From assembly GCA_030610025.1 (NCBI GenBank), contig JAUWSP010000182.1, positions 1 through 6,136 on the forward strand: 6,136 nt of DNA, read 5' to 3'. Each line of letters opens with the position of its first letter. Positions within the stretch are counted from its first letter, which is position 1. A model generated the notes under the pieces. The model was not told the DNA's origin, did not search any database, and saw only the letters and a program-made list of their open reading frames with translations. The translations under genes were made by a program, and so were the position numbers. Below are positions 1 through 5,227 of the stretch, one piece after another. The stretch comes from Acidobacteriota bacterium. Lineage in GTDB: Bacteria > Acidobacteriota > Thermoanaerobaculia > Multivoradales > JAHEKO01.

Positions 1-1
1 C

Positions 2-529
2 GTCTGGCTCTTTCTGGCTTCCGAAGTCATGTTGTTCGGGGCTCTGTTCTCGGCGCTGATTCTCTTGCGGACGGGTGCCGCCTCCTGGCCGCACGGCTAC
101 GAGGTGCTGAATGTCCCGTTGGCGACGGTCAACACCATGGTGCTCATCACCTCGTCGGTCTCGATGGTGATGTCCTGGGCAGCCCTGCGCCTCGGCGACT
201 TCGGCAAATTCCGCCAATGGATGGGCTTGACCTTTCTTCTGGGACTGGTGTTCATGGTGATCAAGAGCCTCGAGTACGCCGCCAAATTCGAGCACCATCT
301 GTACCCCTCGCAGGACAACTTCATGGCCACCTACTTCACCTTGACAGGACTGCACGGTCTGCATGTCCTGGGAGGGATGATCGTCATCGGCTATCTACTC
401 GGACCCGGTAGCAAGATGTGGAAGAGCGAACCGGAGAGGTTCACCAATCGAGTCGAGGTGGTCGGGCTGTACTGGCATTTCGTGGATCTGGTCTGGATCT
501 TTCTTTTCCCCACTCTTTACCTGCTGTAG
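2..529 (+). CDS. coxC: Cytochrome c oxidase subunit III, 5'-truncated by window edge
   Basis: This is subunit III of a heme-copper cytochrome c oxidase, an integral inner-membrane subunit that stabilises the catalytic core. The reading frame is open from base 2, so the ATG at 29 is an internal Met and the true start lies upstream; 175 residues are visible. The opening residues WLFLASEVMLFGALF match the classic first-helix signature. Five membrane helices are evident at about residues 2-22, 38-63, 72-95, 110-133 and 152-175. The conserved helix Glu (E91 in KSLEY), the GLHGLHV segment (118-121 region) and the C-terminal YWHFVDLVWIFLFP signature are all present. The short five-helix form is typical of many bacteria, so probably only a few dozen N-terminal residues are missing. 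The TAG stop is followed after 19 nt by the subunit IV gene with a strong ribosome binding site. Subunit I is expected just upstream. Confidence 0.97.
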   Translation, partial: VWLFLASEVMLFGALFSALILLRTGAASWPHGYEVLNVPLATVNTMVLITSSVSMVMSWAALRLGDFGKFRQWMGLTFLLGLVFMVIKSLEYAAKFEHHLYPSQDNFMATYFTLTGLHGLHVLGGMIVIGYLLGPGSKMWKSEPERFTNRVEVVGLYWHFVDLVWIFLFPTLYLL

Positions 530-534
530 TGGGT

Positions 535-540
535 AGGAGG
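535..540 (+). promoter_or_regulatory. Ribosome binding site of subunit IV gene
   Basis: AGGAGG lies 8 nt before the ATG at 549. This is a perfect Shine-Dalgarno core at good spacing, and it fixes the start of the subunit IV gene. Confidence 0.85.
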
Positions 541-548
541 AGTCGTAG

Positions 549-848
549 ATGAGTGGACACAGTGTCGAGGAGATCAGAAGGGAGACCAGGGTCTACATCC
601 TGGTCTTCGTAGCCCTCGCAGTCTTGACGCTCGTCACGGTGGGCGTCAGCTACCTTCACTTGAGCTTCGGCGCTGCGGTGGGTCTGGCTCTGTTCATTGC
701 CTCGATCAAGGGCTCCCTCGTGGCGGCCTTCTTCATGCACTTGATCTCGGAAAGGAAGCTCGTCTACGCGGTGCTGATTCTGACGGTGGTCTTCTTCGTA
801 GCATTGATTCTTTTGCCCTTGGGTGGCTACCACGACAGGTTGGGCTGA
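549..848 (+). CDS. ctaF: Cytochrome c oxidase subunit IV (prokaryotic COX4 family)
   Basis: A 99-residue inner-membrane protein of the prokaryotic COX4/CtaF family, a small accessory subunit of aa3/caa3 oxidases. It has three predicted helices at about residues 15-36, 41-64 and 71-92. The family signature between helices 1 and 2 and through helix 2 is clear: IASIKGSLVAAFFMHL at 50-65, with the conserved Lys and the FFMHL ending. The length is normal for the family. A perfect AGGAGG precedes the start. The stop codon is only 2 nt before the next ATG, so translation of the following small gene is probably coupled. The symbol follows Bacillus naming; coxD or cyoD-like names are also used for this family. 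Confidence 0.93.
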   Translation: MSGHSVEEIRRETRVYILVFVALAVLTLVTVGVSYLHLSFGAAVGLALFIASIKGSLVAAFFMHLISERKLVYAVLILTVVFFVALILLPLGGYHDRLG

Positions 849-850
849 CC

Positions 851-1054
851 ATGCTCTCTCTGCGGAGTTTTCACGTCGTCTTCATCGTAGTCTCGATTCT
901 GTTGTCCCTGGGCGTCGGTATCTGGGGAACGCAGCAGTACCTGCAGCAGTCCAGTAGCCAGGGCCTGGCGATGGCGGTGATCTTCTTCCTGACCGGGATA
1001 CTGCTGTCCCTCTATGCCGTGCGGTACTTCGGCAAACTGAGGAGGCTCGAGTAA
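851..1054 (+). CDS. Small two-helix membrane protein within the oxidase operon
   Basis: A 67-residue protein that I cannot assign to a named family. It has two hydrophobic helices, about residues 7-26 and 38-58, joined by a short polar loop rich in Gln and Ser (QQYLQQSSSQ, 28-37). The basic end KLRR (62-65) predicts that both termini are cytoplasmic and the loop periplasmic. The gene begins 2 nt after the subunit IV stop and ends 2 nt before the next ATG, so it is embedded in the cox operon. Its own Shine-Dalgarno is weak (AGG about 11 nt upstream), which fits translational coupling. It is probably a real gene: spacing is tight on both sides and the composition is clearly that of a membrane protein. 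An accessory subunit or assembly factor of the oxidase is inferred from position only. Confidence 0.8.
   Translation: MLSLRSFHVVFIVVSILLSLGVGIWGTQQYLQQSSSQGLAMAVIFFLTGILLSLYAVRYFGKLRRLE
1039..1045 (+). promoter_or_regulatory. Ribosome binding site inside the end of the 67-residue gene
   Basis: GAGGAGG ends 11 nt before the ATG at 1057 and lies inside the last codons of the upstream gene. It supports the ATG at 1057 over the internal in-frame ATG at 1132, which lacks a comparable site. Confidence 0.6.
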
Positions 1055-1056
1055 GG

Positions 1057-1368
1057 ATGCGACGCACCGGATTGGGCTCGACCACAGGGTGCAGCGGACG
1101 AACTTCTGCCCGGGGATGGATAGCGTTTCCCATGGCTTTCGTCGCGGTGATAGCGCTGTCGGAGCCTGCCGCCGGCTGCGCTGTCTGCTATGGCGCCGGG
1201 GATTCGGCGATGACCGCTGGGATGAACAACGCGATTCTTCTGCTGCTGGGAGTGGTGGCCCTGGTTCAAGGCAGCTTTGTGGCGCTGTTCTTGTCCTTTC
1301 GCCAGCGTGCCCGACGTGCCCGGAGCCAGGGCAAGGACCTGCAGCCGAGGCATGGAGGAACCCCCTAG
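1057..1368 (+). CDS. Exported small membrane protein with CAVCYG (CxxC) motif
   Basis: A 103-residue protein of unassigned function. The N-terminus has several Arg residues (2, 3, 15, 19), then a hydrophobic stretch (about 21-34) and an export-signal-like SEPAAG, directly before C41-A-V-C44-Y-G. A second hydrophobic helix spans about 58-80 and is followed by a strongly basic tail (RQRARRARSQ), so the C-terminus should be cytoplasmic and the CxxC segment periplasmic. Cleavage after AAG would leave C41 as the mature N-terminus; the site is also a weak lipobox, since -3 is Ala rather than Leu. I recall similar short CxVCxG proteins near oxidase genes in other phyla, but cannot name a family. The TAG stop abuts the ATG of subunit II. 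A role in copper or thiol handling for the CuA site is inference only. The alternative start at 1132 would remove the positive n-region. Confidence 0.8.
   Translation: MRRTGLGSTTGCSGRTSARGWIAFPMAFVAVIALSEPAAGCAVCYGAGDSAMTAGMNNAILLLLGVVALVQGSFVALFLSFRQRARRARSQGKDLQPRHGGTP
1354..1358 (+). promoter_or_regulatory. Ribosome binding site of subunit II gene
   Basis: GGAGG lies 10 nt before the ATG at 1369, inside the last codons of the preceding gene. It supports the subunit II start even though that ATG directly follows the upstream TAG. Confidence 0.75.
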
Positions 1369-2169
1369 ATGGTTTCGATACTGAGTCGATGGCTGCCCGA
1401 CAACGCTGCCGCACACGGTGCGGAGCTCGACCGCATCCTGGTCCTGTTGCATTGGCTGATGCTCCTCCTGTTCGTCGGGTGGAGCCTCTACTTCATCTAT
1501 GTCCTGCTGCGGTTTCGTGCCGGCAGAAACCCGCAAGCCAGCTATACGGGAGTCAAGAGCCACTTGTCCTCGTATCTGGAAGGCGGAATCGTTGTGGCCG
1601 AAGCCATTCTGCTGATCGGCTTTGCCATCCCGGCCTGGGCGCGGTGGGTGACCCCTCATTCGCCCGAAACGGATGCCCTTCAAGTCAGGGTTGTCGCCGA
1701 GCAGTTCGCCTGGAATGTCCACTATCCAGGTCCCGACGGCGTCTTCGGTCGCGTCGATTTGACGCTGCTGGACGTCACCAATCCACTGGGGCTGGATCGA
1801 CAGGATCCGTTCGCCAGAGACGACGTGACGACGATTAACCAGCTCCACCTGCCGGTCAATCGACCTGTGACGATCCTGCTTTCGAGCAAGGATGTGATCC
1901 ACAGCTTCTTTCTGCCCGTCATGCGGGTCAAGCAGGACGCCATCCCGGGAATGGAAATCCCAGTGCACTTCGTGCCGGTCGCTACGACGCCCGAGGAGGC
2001 GCAGCTGCCGGGCTGCGCGGCCAACCTCACCTGCTGGGAGATCGCATGTTCGCAGCTATGCGGCCTCGGTCACTATCGGATGCGAGGCTTCTTCCAGGTG
2101 CACTCACAGGCCGACTTCGACACCTGGATGGGTCAGCAGTTGAAGAAGCTGACACCGGCCACCGGCTGA
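1369..2169 (+). CDS. coxB: Cytochrome c oxidase subunit II with CuA domain
   Basis: A 266-residue subunit II that accepts electrons from cytochrome c at the binuclear CuA centre and passes them to subunit I. Two N-terminal membrane helices (about 26-47 and 72-93) are followed by a periplasmic cupredoxin domain. The electron-entry aromatic region reads EQFAWNVHYPG (111-121), with W115. All CuA ligand positions are present: H178 in SKDVIHSFFLP, C227 and C231 in CSQLCG, H235 and M238 in GHYRM. The carbonyl-ligand position is Gln229 instead of the more common Glu, a variant also seen in other functional oxidases. There is no CxxCH, so no fused cytochrome c domain: this is a plain subunit II rather than the caa3 form. 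Two extra Cys residues (216, 222) sit just before the CuA loop. The gene is downstream of subunit III rather than first in the operon. Subunit I is not visible, so the oxygen-reducing centre type cannot be read here. Confidence 0.97.
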   Translation: MVSILSRWLPDNAAAHGAELDRILVLLHWLMLLLFVGWSLYFIYVLLRFRAGRNPQASYTGVKSHLSSYLEGGIVVAEAILLIGFAIPAWARWVTPHSPETDALQVRVVAEQFAWNVHYPGPDGVFGRVDLTLLDVTNPLGLDRQDPFARDDVTTINQLHLPVNRPVTILLSSKDVIHSFFLPVMRVKQDAIPGMEIPVHFVPVATTPEEAQLPGCAANLTCWEIACSQLCGLGHYRMRGFFQVHSQADFDTWMGQQLKKLTPATG

Positions 2170-2262
2170 GCGACCTTGTGCTCCTGGGGTCCTCCTACCC
2201 TATCCCTGGACGCCCGGGCTCCGTCCCACAGAACGCGACTCGAACGTGACGATGTCGAGCCA

Positions 2263-2275
2263 TGGGAGATTCCCA
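2263..2275 (+). repeat. Small inverted repeat in the gap before the DUF420 gene
   Basis: TGGGA-GAT-TCCCA forms a 5-bp perfect stem with a 3-nt loop, in the 140-nt non-coding gap between subunit II and the DUF420 gene. An 8-bp palindrome GCCCGGGC lies upstream at 2212-2219. No T-run follows either one, so neither reads as an intrinsic terminator. Function is unknown, and a chance match is possible in GC-rich sequence. Confidence 0.3.
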
Positions 2276-2298
2276 GGGCCCGGCTGCCAGATATAGAT

Positions 2299-2302
2299 AG
2301 GA
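2299..2302 (+). promoter_or_regulatory. Ribosome binding site of the DUF420 gene
   Basis: AGGA lies 7 nt before the ATG at 2310 in an AT-richer patch (ATATAGATAGGAT). It supports this start, which also gives the expected family N-terminus LPTLNA. Confidence 0.6.
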
Positions 2303-2309
2303 TCAGCTT

Positions 2310-2732
2310 ATGCCTGATTTCTCGACGCTGCCCACCCTCAACGCCTCTCTGAATGGTCTGAGCGCGACCTTTCTGGTTGCGGGCTTCCTGATGGTCCGGC
2401 AACGCAGGATCGGAGCTCACAGGGCCTGTATGTTGGCGGCAGTCGTCTGCTCCGTCCTGTTTCTCGTCAGCTATCTCTTCTATCACTCGCAGGTGGGCTC
2501 CATGCGATTCCAGGGCACGGGAATGCTGAGGACGTTCTACCTGAGCGTCCTATTGACCCATTCCGTGCTGGCGGCTGCGGTACCGATACTGGCGGCGATC
2601 ACACTGATTCGGGCGTTACGGGGTCGATTCGACAAGCATGCGGCCCTCGCACGCTGGACCCTGCCCATCTGGCTCTACGTGTCCGTCACCGGGGTCGTGG
2701 TGTACTGGATGCTGTACCACCTGTCGATTTGA
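2310..2732 (+). CDS. DUF420 membrane protein, oxidase assembly factor (CtaM/YozB-like)
   Basis: A 140-residue polytopic membrane protein of the DUF420 family. Recognisable family features are the N-terminal LPTLNASLNGLSA (7-19), the HRACMLAA segment (37-44), SYLFYHSQVGS (54-64), the helix containing H84 (LLTHSVLAA), RALRGRFDKH (101-110), and the C-terminal WTLPIWLYVSVTGVVVYWML (116-135). Four helices are predicted, at about 12-28, 40-58, 76-100 and 116-135. The His residues at 37, 59, 84 and 110 fall at positions that look conserved in the family and might bind metal or heme. Family knowledge: DUF420 members include Bacillus YozB and staphylococcal CtaM, the latter required for a functional aa3 oxidase. 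Its position behind the cox genes fits an assembly role. The 140-nt gap means it may have its own promoter or a processed transcript. Family assignment is firm; the biochemical role is inferred. Confidence 0.93.
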   Translation: MPDFSTLPTLNASLNGLSATFLVAGFLMVRQRRIGAHRACMLAAVVCSVLFLVSYLFYHSQVGSMRFQGTGMLRTFYLSVLLTHSVLAAAVPILAAITLIRALRGRFDKHAALARWTLPIWLYVSVTGVVVYWMLYHLSI

Positions 2733-2776
2733 GGCAGACCTGTCGGCCAGGCCTGTCGGATCCATGATTCTGTTCT

Positions 2777-2824
2777 GAGGGCTCGAGGGCTCGAGGGCTC
2801 GAGGGCTTGAGGGCTCAGGAGCTC
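2777..2824. repeat. Tandem 8-nt repeat (GAGGGCTC) between convergent genes
   Basis: Five adjacent copies of GAGGGCTC run from 2777 to 2816. The fourth ends in TT instead of TC. A degraded sixth copy (AGGAGCTC) follows to 2824. The junctions create CTCGAG palindromes 8 nt apart, so different copies can pair with one another on either strand and form alternative short hairpins. The array occupies the middle of the 122-nt gap between the stop codons of the DUF420 gene and the reverse hydrolase gene. A role as a bidirectional transcription end is possible but no T-run accompanies it. A slippage-generated repeat with no function is equally possible. Confidence 0.85.
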
Positions 2825-2845
2825 GAGGAGCGAGGGTCCCGAGCT
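2820..2845. repeat. Inverted repeat near the 3' end of the reverse operon
   Basis: AGCTCG at 2820-2825 can pair with CGAGCT at 2840-2845 across a 14-nt loop. It lies 10 nt beyond the stop codon of the reverse hydrolase gene. There is no downstream T-tract on either strand, so it is only a weak candidate for a transcription end or mRNA-stabilising hairpin. Confidence 0.25.
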
Positions 2846-2854
2846 GCGGGCGGT

Positions 2855-4033
2855 TCACCGGTGGGCAACGAGAAATCTCGACAGTTCCTCGGCAGCCAGC
2901 TCATGGCCTTCGACGGTCCAGTGCCGATCGAGTCGAAAGTAGAGCTCGTTGCCCTGGGATAGACCCTCCTCGAACGGTGGTCCGAGGTCGAGAGTCGGGA
3001 TCTCGTGCCGGGCGAGGAGCTTCCGGAAGATCCGCGTTGGAGTCGAGGGGTCGTACTCCGCCGGATCGAGTCCCAGGCTGGTGAGGCTGGTGTGCCAGCG
3101 ATCGGGCTCGAGCTGGATCTCGCTGGGGATCAAGACGGCGACGAGATCGAAGTCGAGGTCAGTGGATAGATCCTTGAATCTGCCAAGAGCCTCATGGGTC
3201 GCTTCGATCGCCGGCTCCAGCTCCTGATCCGCCGTCTTCCTGTAGACGCCGAGCTCCTCCCTGAGAGTCCTGGTCTTCCAGGGCTCTCCCAGACCCAGCT
3301 TCGCGCGGAGAGGCTGGAAACCCGGCTGCTCGAGGAGGCCCTTGATGGCCACGAAGAGGTGGGAGTGGCGGTGCAGCCACGCCTTGAGGCCGCCGGCGGA
3401 CTGGCTGGGAACCAGCAGACCGTCGACGAGCAGAATCTCCTCGCGGTCGGGCGACGCATCCACCAGGTCGTTACCCAGGAAGATCGCCAGGACCACGACA
3501 TCCGGCTCGAGCCCGGCACCGTGTCGCCGGAACCAACTTTCGGCGTCGGGTACACCGAACGCCGGGATTCCGGCGTTCAGGCCCTCTGCCTCCAGGCCGT
3601 CCGGTGCAAGGCTGACGGGTAGCAGTGCTGCAAACGTCTCGGTATCCTCGACACCGACGCCGAACACAAAGGAGTCTCCAACCACCAGAACCCGCAGGGT
3701 GTCCATGGGCGAAGAGGCGATCTCTGAGCCCCGCAGCCCTGCCTCGTTGATCCGAATCTCATTCGAATACTCGGCTCGGTTGTAGATCCTGCCGCGATAT
3801 CCAGGTGACAGCCGGTACCGCCCCGGTGGGTCGGGCATGTAGAAGCCGCCAGGCTCGATGACCAACCTGGGCTGTGGGCGCGCAATTCGGACCAGAATCT
3901 CAGCGGCGGCCAGGCTCAGGACCAGGGACACGGCGAGCATCGCCACCGGCACGAGCAGCCTCTTCAACAGCCCTTGGGAATTTGGTGAGCGAGGCATGGT
4001 GTCGGAGCGAGGGTCGGTCTGATCGGTAGTCAA
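2855..4033 (-). CDS. Membrane-anchored SGNH/GDSL-type hydrolase or O-acyltransferase-like protein
   Basis: A 392-residue protein with a single N-terminal helix (about 25-50) preceded by a basic, polar segment, so the catalytic part is probably periplasmic. The SGNH blocks appear in order: nucleophile motif VVGDSFVFG with S121, oxyanion Gly in LNAGIPAFG (G155), Asn in FLGND (N188), and the C-terminal acid-His block LDRHWTVEGH with D369 and H371. The D-x-H-W-T spacing resembles the AlgX/AlgJ-like branch more than the usual DxxH of lipases, so action on an acylated glycan or envelope polymer is possible; the substrate is unknown. The start used is TTG at 4033, overlapping the upstream gene's TGA by 4 nt, which suggests coupling. 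The first ATG is at 3997 (residue 13) and also lacks a clear Shine-Dalgarno, so the true start could be there. It is the second gene of a reverse pair with the YhaM-like gene. Confidence 0.88.
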   Translation of the reverse strand: MTTDQTDPRSDTMPRSPNSQGLLKRLLVPVAMLAVSLVLSLAAAEILVRIARPQPRLVIEPGGFYMPDPPGRYRLSPGYRGRIYNRAEYSNEIRINEAGLRGSEIASSPMDTLRVLVVGDSFVFGVGVEDTETFAALLPVSLAPDGLEAEGLNAGIPAFGVPDAESWFRRHGAGLEPDVVVLAIFLGNDLVDASPDREEILLVDGLLVPSQSAGGLKAWLHRHSHLFVAIKGLLEQPGFQPLRAKLGLGEPWKTRTLREELGVYRKTADQELEPAIEATHEALGRFKDLSTDLDFDLVAVLIPSEIQLEPDRWHTSLTSLGLDPAEYDPSTPTRIFRKLLARHEIPTLDLGPPFEEGLSQGNELYFRLDRHWTVEGHELAAEELSRFLVAHR

Positions 4034-5067
4034 TCGAGATCGAGAGCCGGCTGCGCGGGGTCTGGAGTTGGTTCGGGGTCCTCGGAGCGCTCTCCAGGCA
4101 CCTCCTCTTTTCGAGGCGCGAAACCGGTATAGAGATAGCGGCTGAAGCCGGTCAGGAACTGGAGGGGTGGCTCCTTTTCGCTCGCCTCTCGCAGCTGGGC
4201 CAGCTTGGAGTCCAGATCGTCGATGAAGTGCAGGGCGATCGCCTCCGGTGTCATCGGCTGCACCGGCGATCCGAACTCGAGCCGCCCCTGGTGGGAGAGG
4301 ATCAGGTGCTCGAGATGAAGCTGCAGATCAGGCGGAAAATCGGCGATTGCCCGGCAGCGCTCTCGCAGCAGATCCCGACCCATCACCACGTGTCCTACCA
4401 GGCGTCCTTCCAGGGTGTAGTCGTTGTTGGGCATGGCGCCCAATTCCTGGGTCTTTCCCAGATCGTGAAACAGCACTCCCAACAGGACGAGGTCCCGATC
4501 CAGCTCCGGATAGTTGCGGCAGACCAGCAGTGCCAACTCGGCCATGGAGACCACATGTTCCAGGAGGCCACCGCGGAACGCGTGATGAATCATCTTTGCG
4601 GCCGGATGCTCCAGCAAGTCCTGTCCATGGCTGTCCAGTGTCTCCTCGGCGAGGCGTCGCAGCATCGGATTTTCGATCTCGCGAGACAGTATCTCTTTCA
4701 AGCGCTGCTCGAGCTCGTCGATGCTCTGTCGGGTCGAAGGGATGAGCAGGGCTTCATCGAAGCCATGCTGGCGGTCGTCCGCAGTGGCACGGCGACACTC
4801 ACGCACATTCATTTGGAGCTGATCTCGATAGCTCTGCACCGTCCCCTTGAAAGCCACGAAGTCGTGTAGCTCGTAGTTGCCGTTCAGGGCAGGGCTGTCG
4901 GACCACACCTTGCCGGTGATCGAGCCGCTGGCATCCTTGAGCACCAGGTCGAGAAAGTCGCGCCCATTCTTGTCCTGACGGCGCTCCATCTTGGCGACGT
5001 AGGCGAATCCGGAGATGCTGTCCCCATCCTCGAAGTTGCGGATCGGTTCATTGCGACGGCGTGTCAT
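4030..5067 (-). CDS. yhaM: YhaM-like 3'-5' exoribonuclease (OB fold plus HD domain)
   Basis: A 345-residue cytoplasmic protein with the YhaM layout. An N-terminal OB-fold nucleic-acid-binding domain spans about 14-95 (DFLDLVLKDASGSITGKVW at 37-55). A linker follows, then an HD phosphohydrolase domain at about 155-315. Metal-site candidates are H162, H171 in GGLLEHVVSM, H201-D202 in FHDLGKTQE, H226 in GHVVMG, H259 in LSHQGRLEFGSP, and the terminal Asp in HFIDDLDSK (D284 region). Family knowledge: Bacillus YhaM is a divalent-metal-dependent 3'-5' exoribonuclease of about 314 residues. The extra length here is a Pro/Asp/Glu-rich tail (about 320-345) that is probably disordered. The ATG at 5067 is preceded by GGAG at 8 nt. 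It is the promoter-proximal gene of the reverse pair and overlaps the hydrolase gene by 4 nt. Domain assignment is secure; the exact RNA substrate is not visible. Confidence 0.93.
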   Translation of the reverse strand: MTRRRNEPIRNFEDGDSISGFAYVAKMERRQDKNGRDFLDLVLKDASGSITGKVWSDSPALNGNYELHDFVAFKGTVQSYRDQLQMNVRECRRATADDRQHGFDEALLIPSTRQSIDELEQRLKEILSREIENPMLRRLAEETLDSHGQDLLEHPAAKMIHHAFRGGLLEHVVSMAELALLVCRNYPELDRDLVLLGVLFHDLGKTQELGAMPNNDYTLEGRLVGHVVMGRDLLRERCRAIADFPPDLQLHLEHLILSHQGRLEFGSPVQPMTPEAIALHFIDDLDSKLAQLREASEKEPPLQFLTGFSRYLYTGFAPRKEEVPGERSEDPEPTPDPAQPALDLD

Positions 5068-5075
5068 GATCGAGG

Positions 5076-5079
5076 CTCC
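5076..5079 (-). promoter_or_regulatory. Ribosome binding site of the YhaM-like gene
   Basis: On the reverse strand GGAG lies 8 nt before the ATG at 5067. It supports that start codon. Confidence 0.6.
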
Positions 5080-5214
5080 GGATTCTGCAAGCCTTCACCT
5101 TGCCAGGTCCGTATGACCCAGAGAAGCACCTGCATCCTGGGGCTATTGTATGGCGACTGATGGCCTGCGGTAGTCTTCGGTCCTGCTGCACGGATCCATG
5201 GCAGTCATATTGCA

Positions 5215-5220
5215 AAGGGA
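5215..5220 (+). promoter_or_regulatory. Ribosome binding site of the GWxTD-type gene
   Basis: AAGGGA lies 7 nt before the ATG at 5228. It favours that start over the in-frame ATG at 5198, which would place ten extra residues before the signal peptide and has no comparable site. Confidence 0.55.
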
Positions 5221-5227
5221 ACTCTCC

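Larger units (their letters stand above)
5068..5227. promoter_or_regulatory. Divergent promoter region
   Basis: This 160-nt gap separates the reverse YhaM-like gene from the forward GWxTD-type gene, so promoters for both should lie here. On the reverse strand TACAAT (5150 to 5145) is a fair -10 candidate about 80 nt before the ATG, but no good -35 is seen at 17 nt. No convincing forward promoter was found. GGTC-N5-GACC at 5105-5117 is a short inverted repeat of unknown meaning. Confidence 0.4.

Noticed and set aside
29..31. ATG at 29 as the start of subunit III
   Set aside because: The upstream codons read VWLFLASEV in frame, which is part of the conserved first helix, so this Met is internal.
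1089..1838. Forward open frame (249 codons) overlapping the CxxC gene and subunit II
   Set aside because: It is out of frame with both genes, and its Arg/Ser/Cys-rich composition has no domain pattern. Subunit II is unambiguous in the other frame.
1012..1968. Long reverse open frame (318 codons) opposite the CxxC gene and subunit II
   Set aside because: It is antisense to well-supported genes, has no family resemblance, and is rich in Arg/Gln/Gly/Pro as expected for a shadow frame in GC-rich DNA.
2777..2824. Possible CRISPR or iteron array
   Set aside because: The units are 8 nt with no spacers, too short for CRISPR, and there is no replication gene or AT-rich segment nearby.
2616..2858. 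Reverse open frame translating the octamer array into ALEPSSPR-type repeats
   Set aside because: The apparent peptide repeat only reflects the 8-nt DNA repeat. The frame also runs antisense into the DUF420 gene end and has no ribosome binding site.
3194..3785. Two overlapping forward open frames opposite the SGNH gene
   Set aside because: Both are shadows of a gene with intact catalytic blocks, and their compositions are not protein-like.
4228..4869. Forward open frame (213 codons) opposite the YhaM-like gene
   Set aside because: It is the antisense of the conserved HD domain and has no recognisable motif or ribosome binding site.
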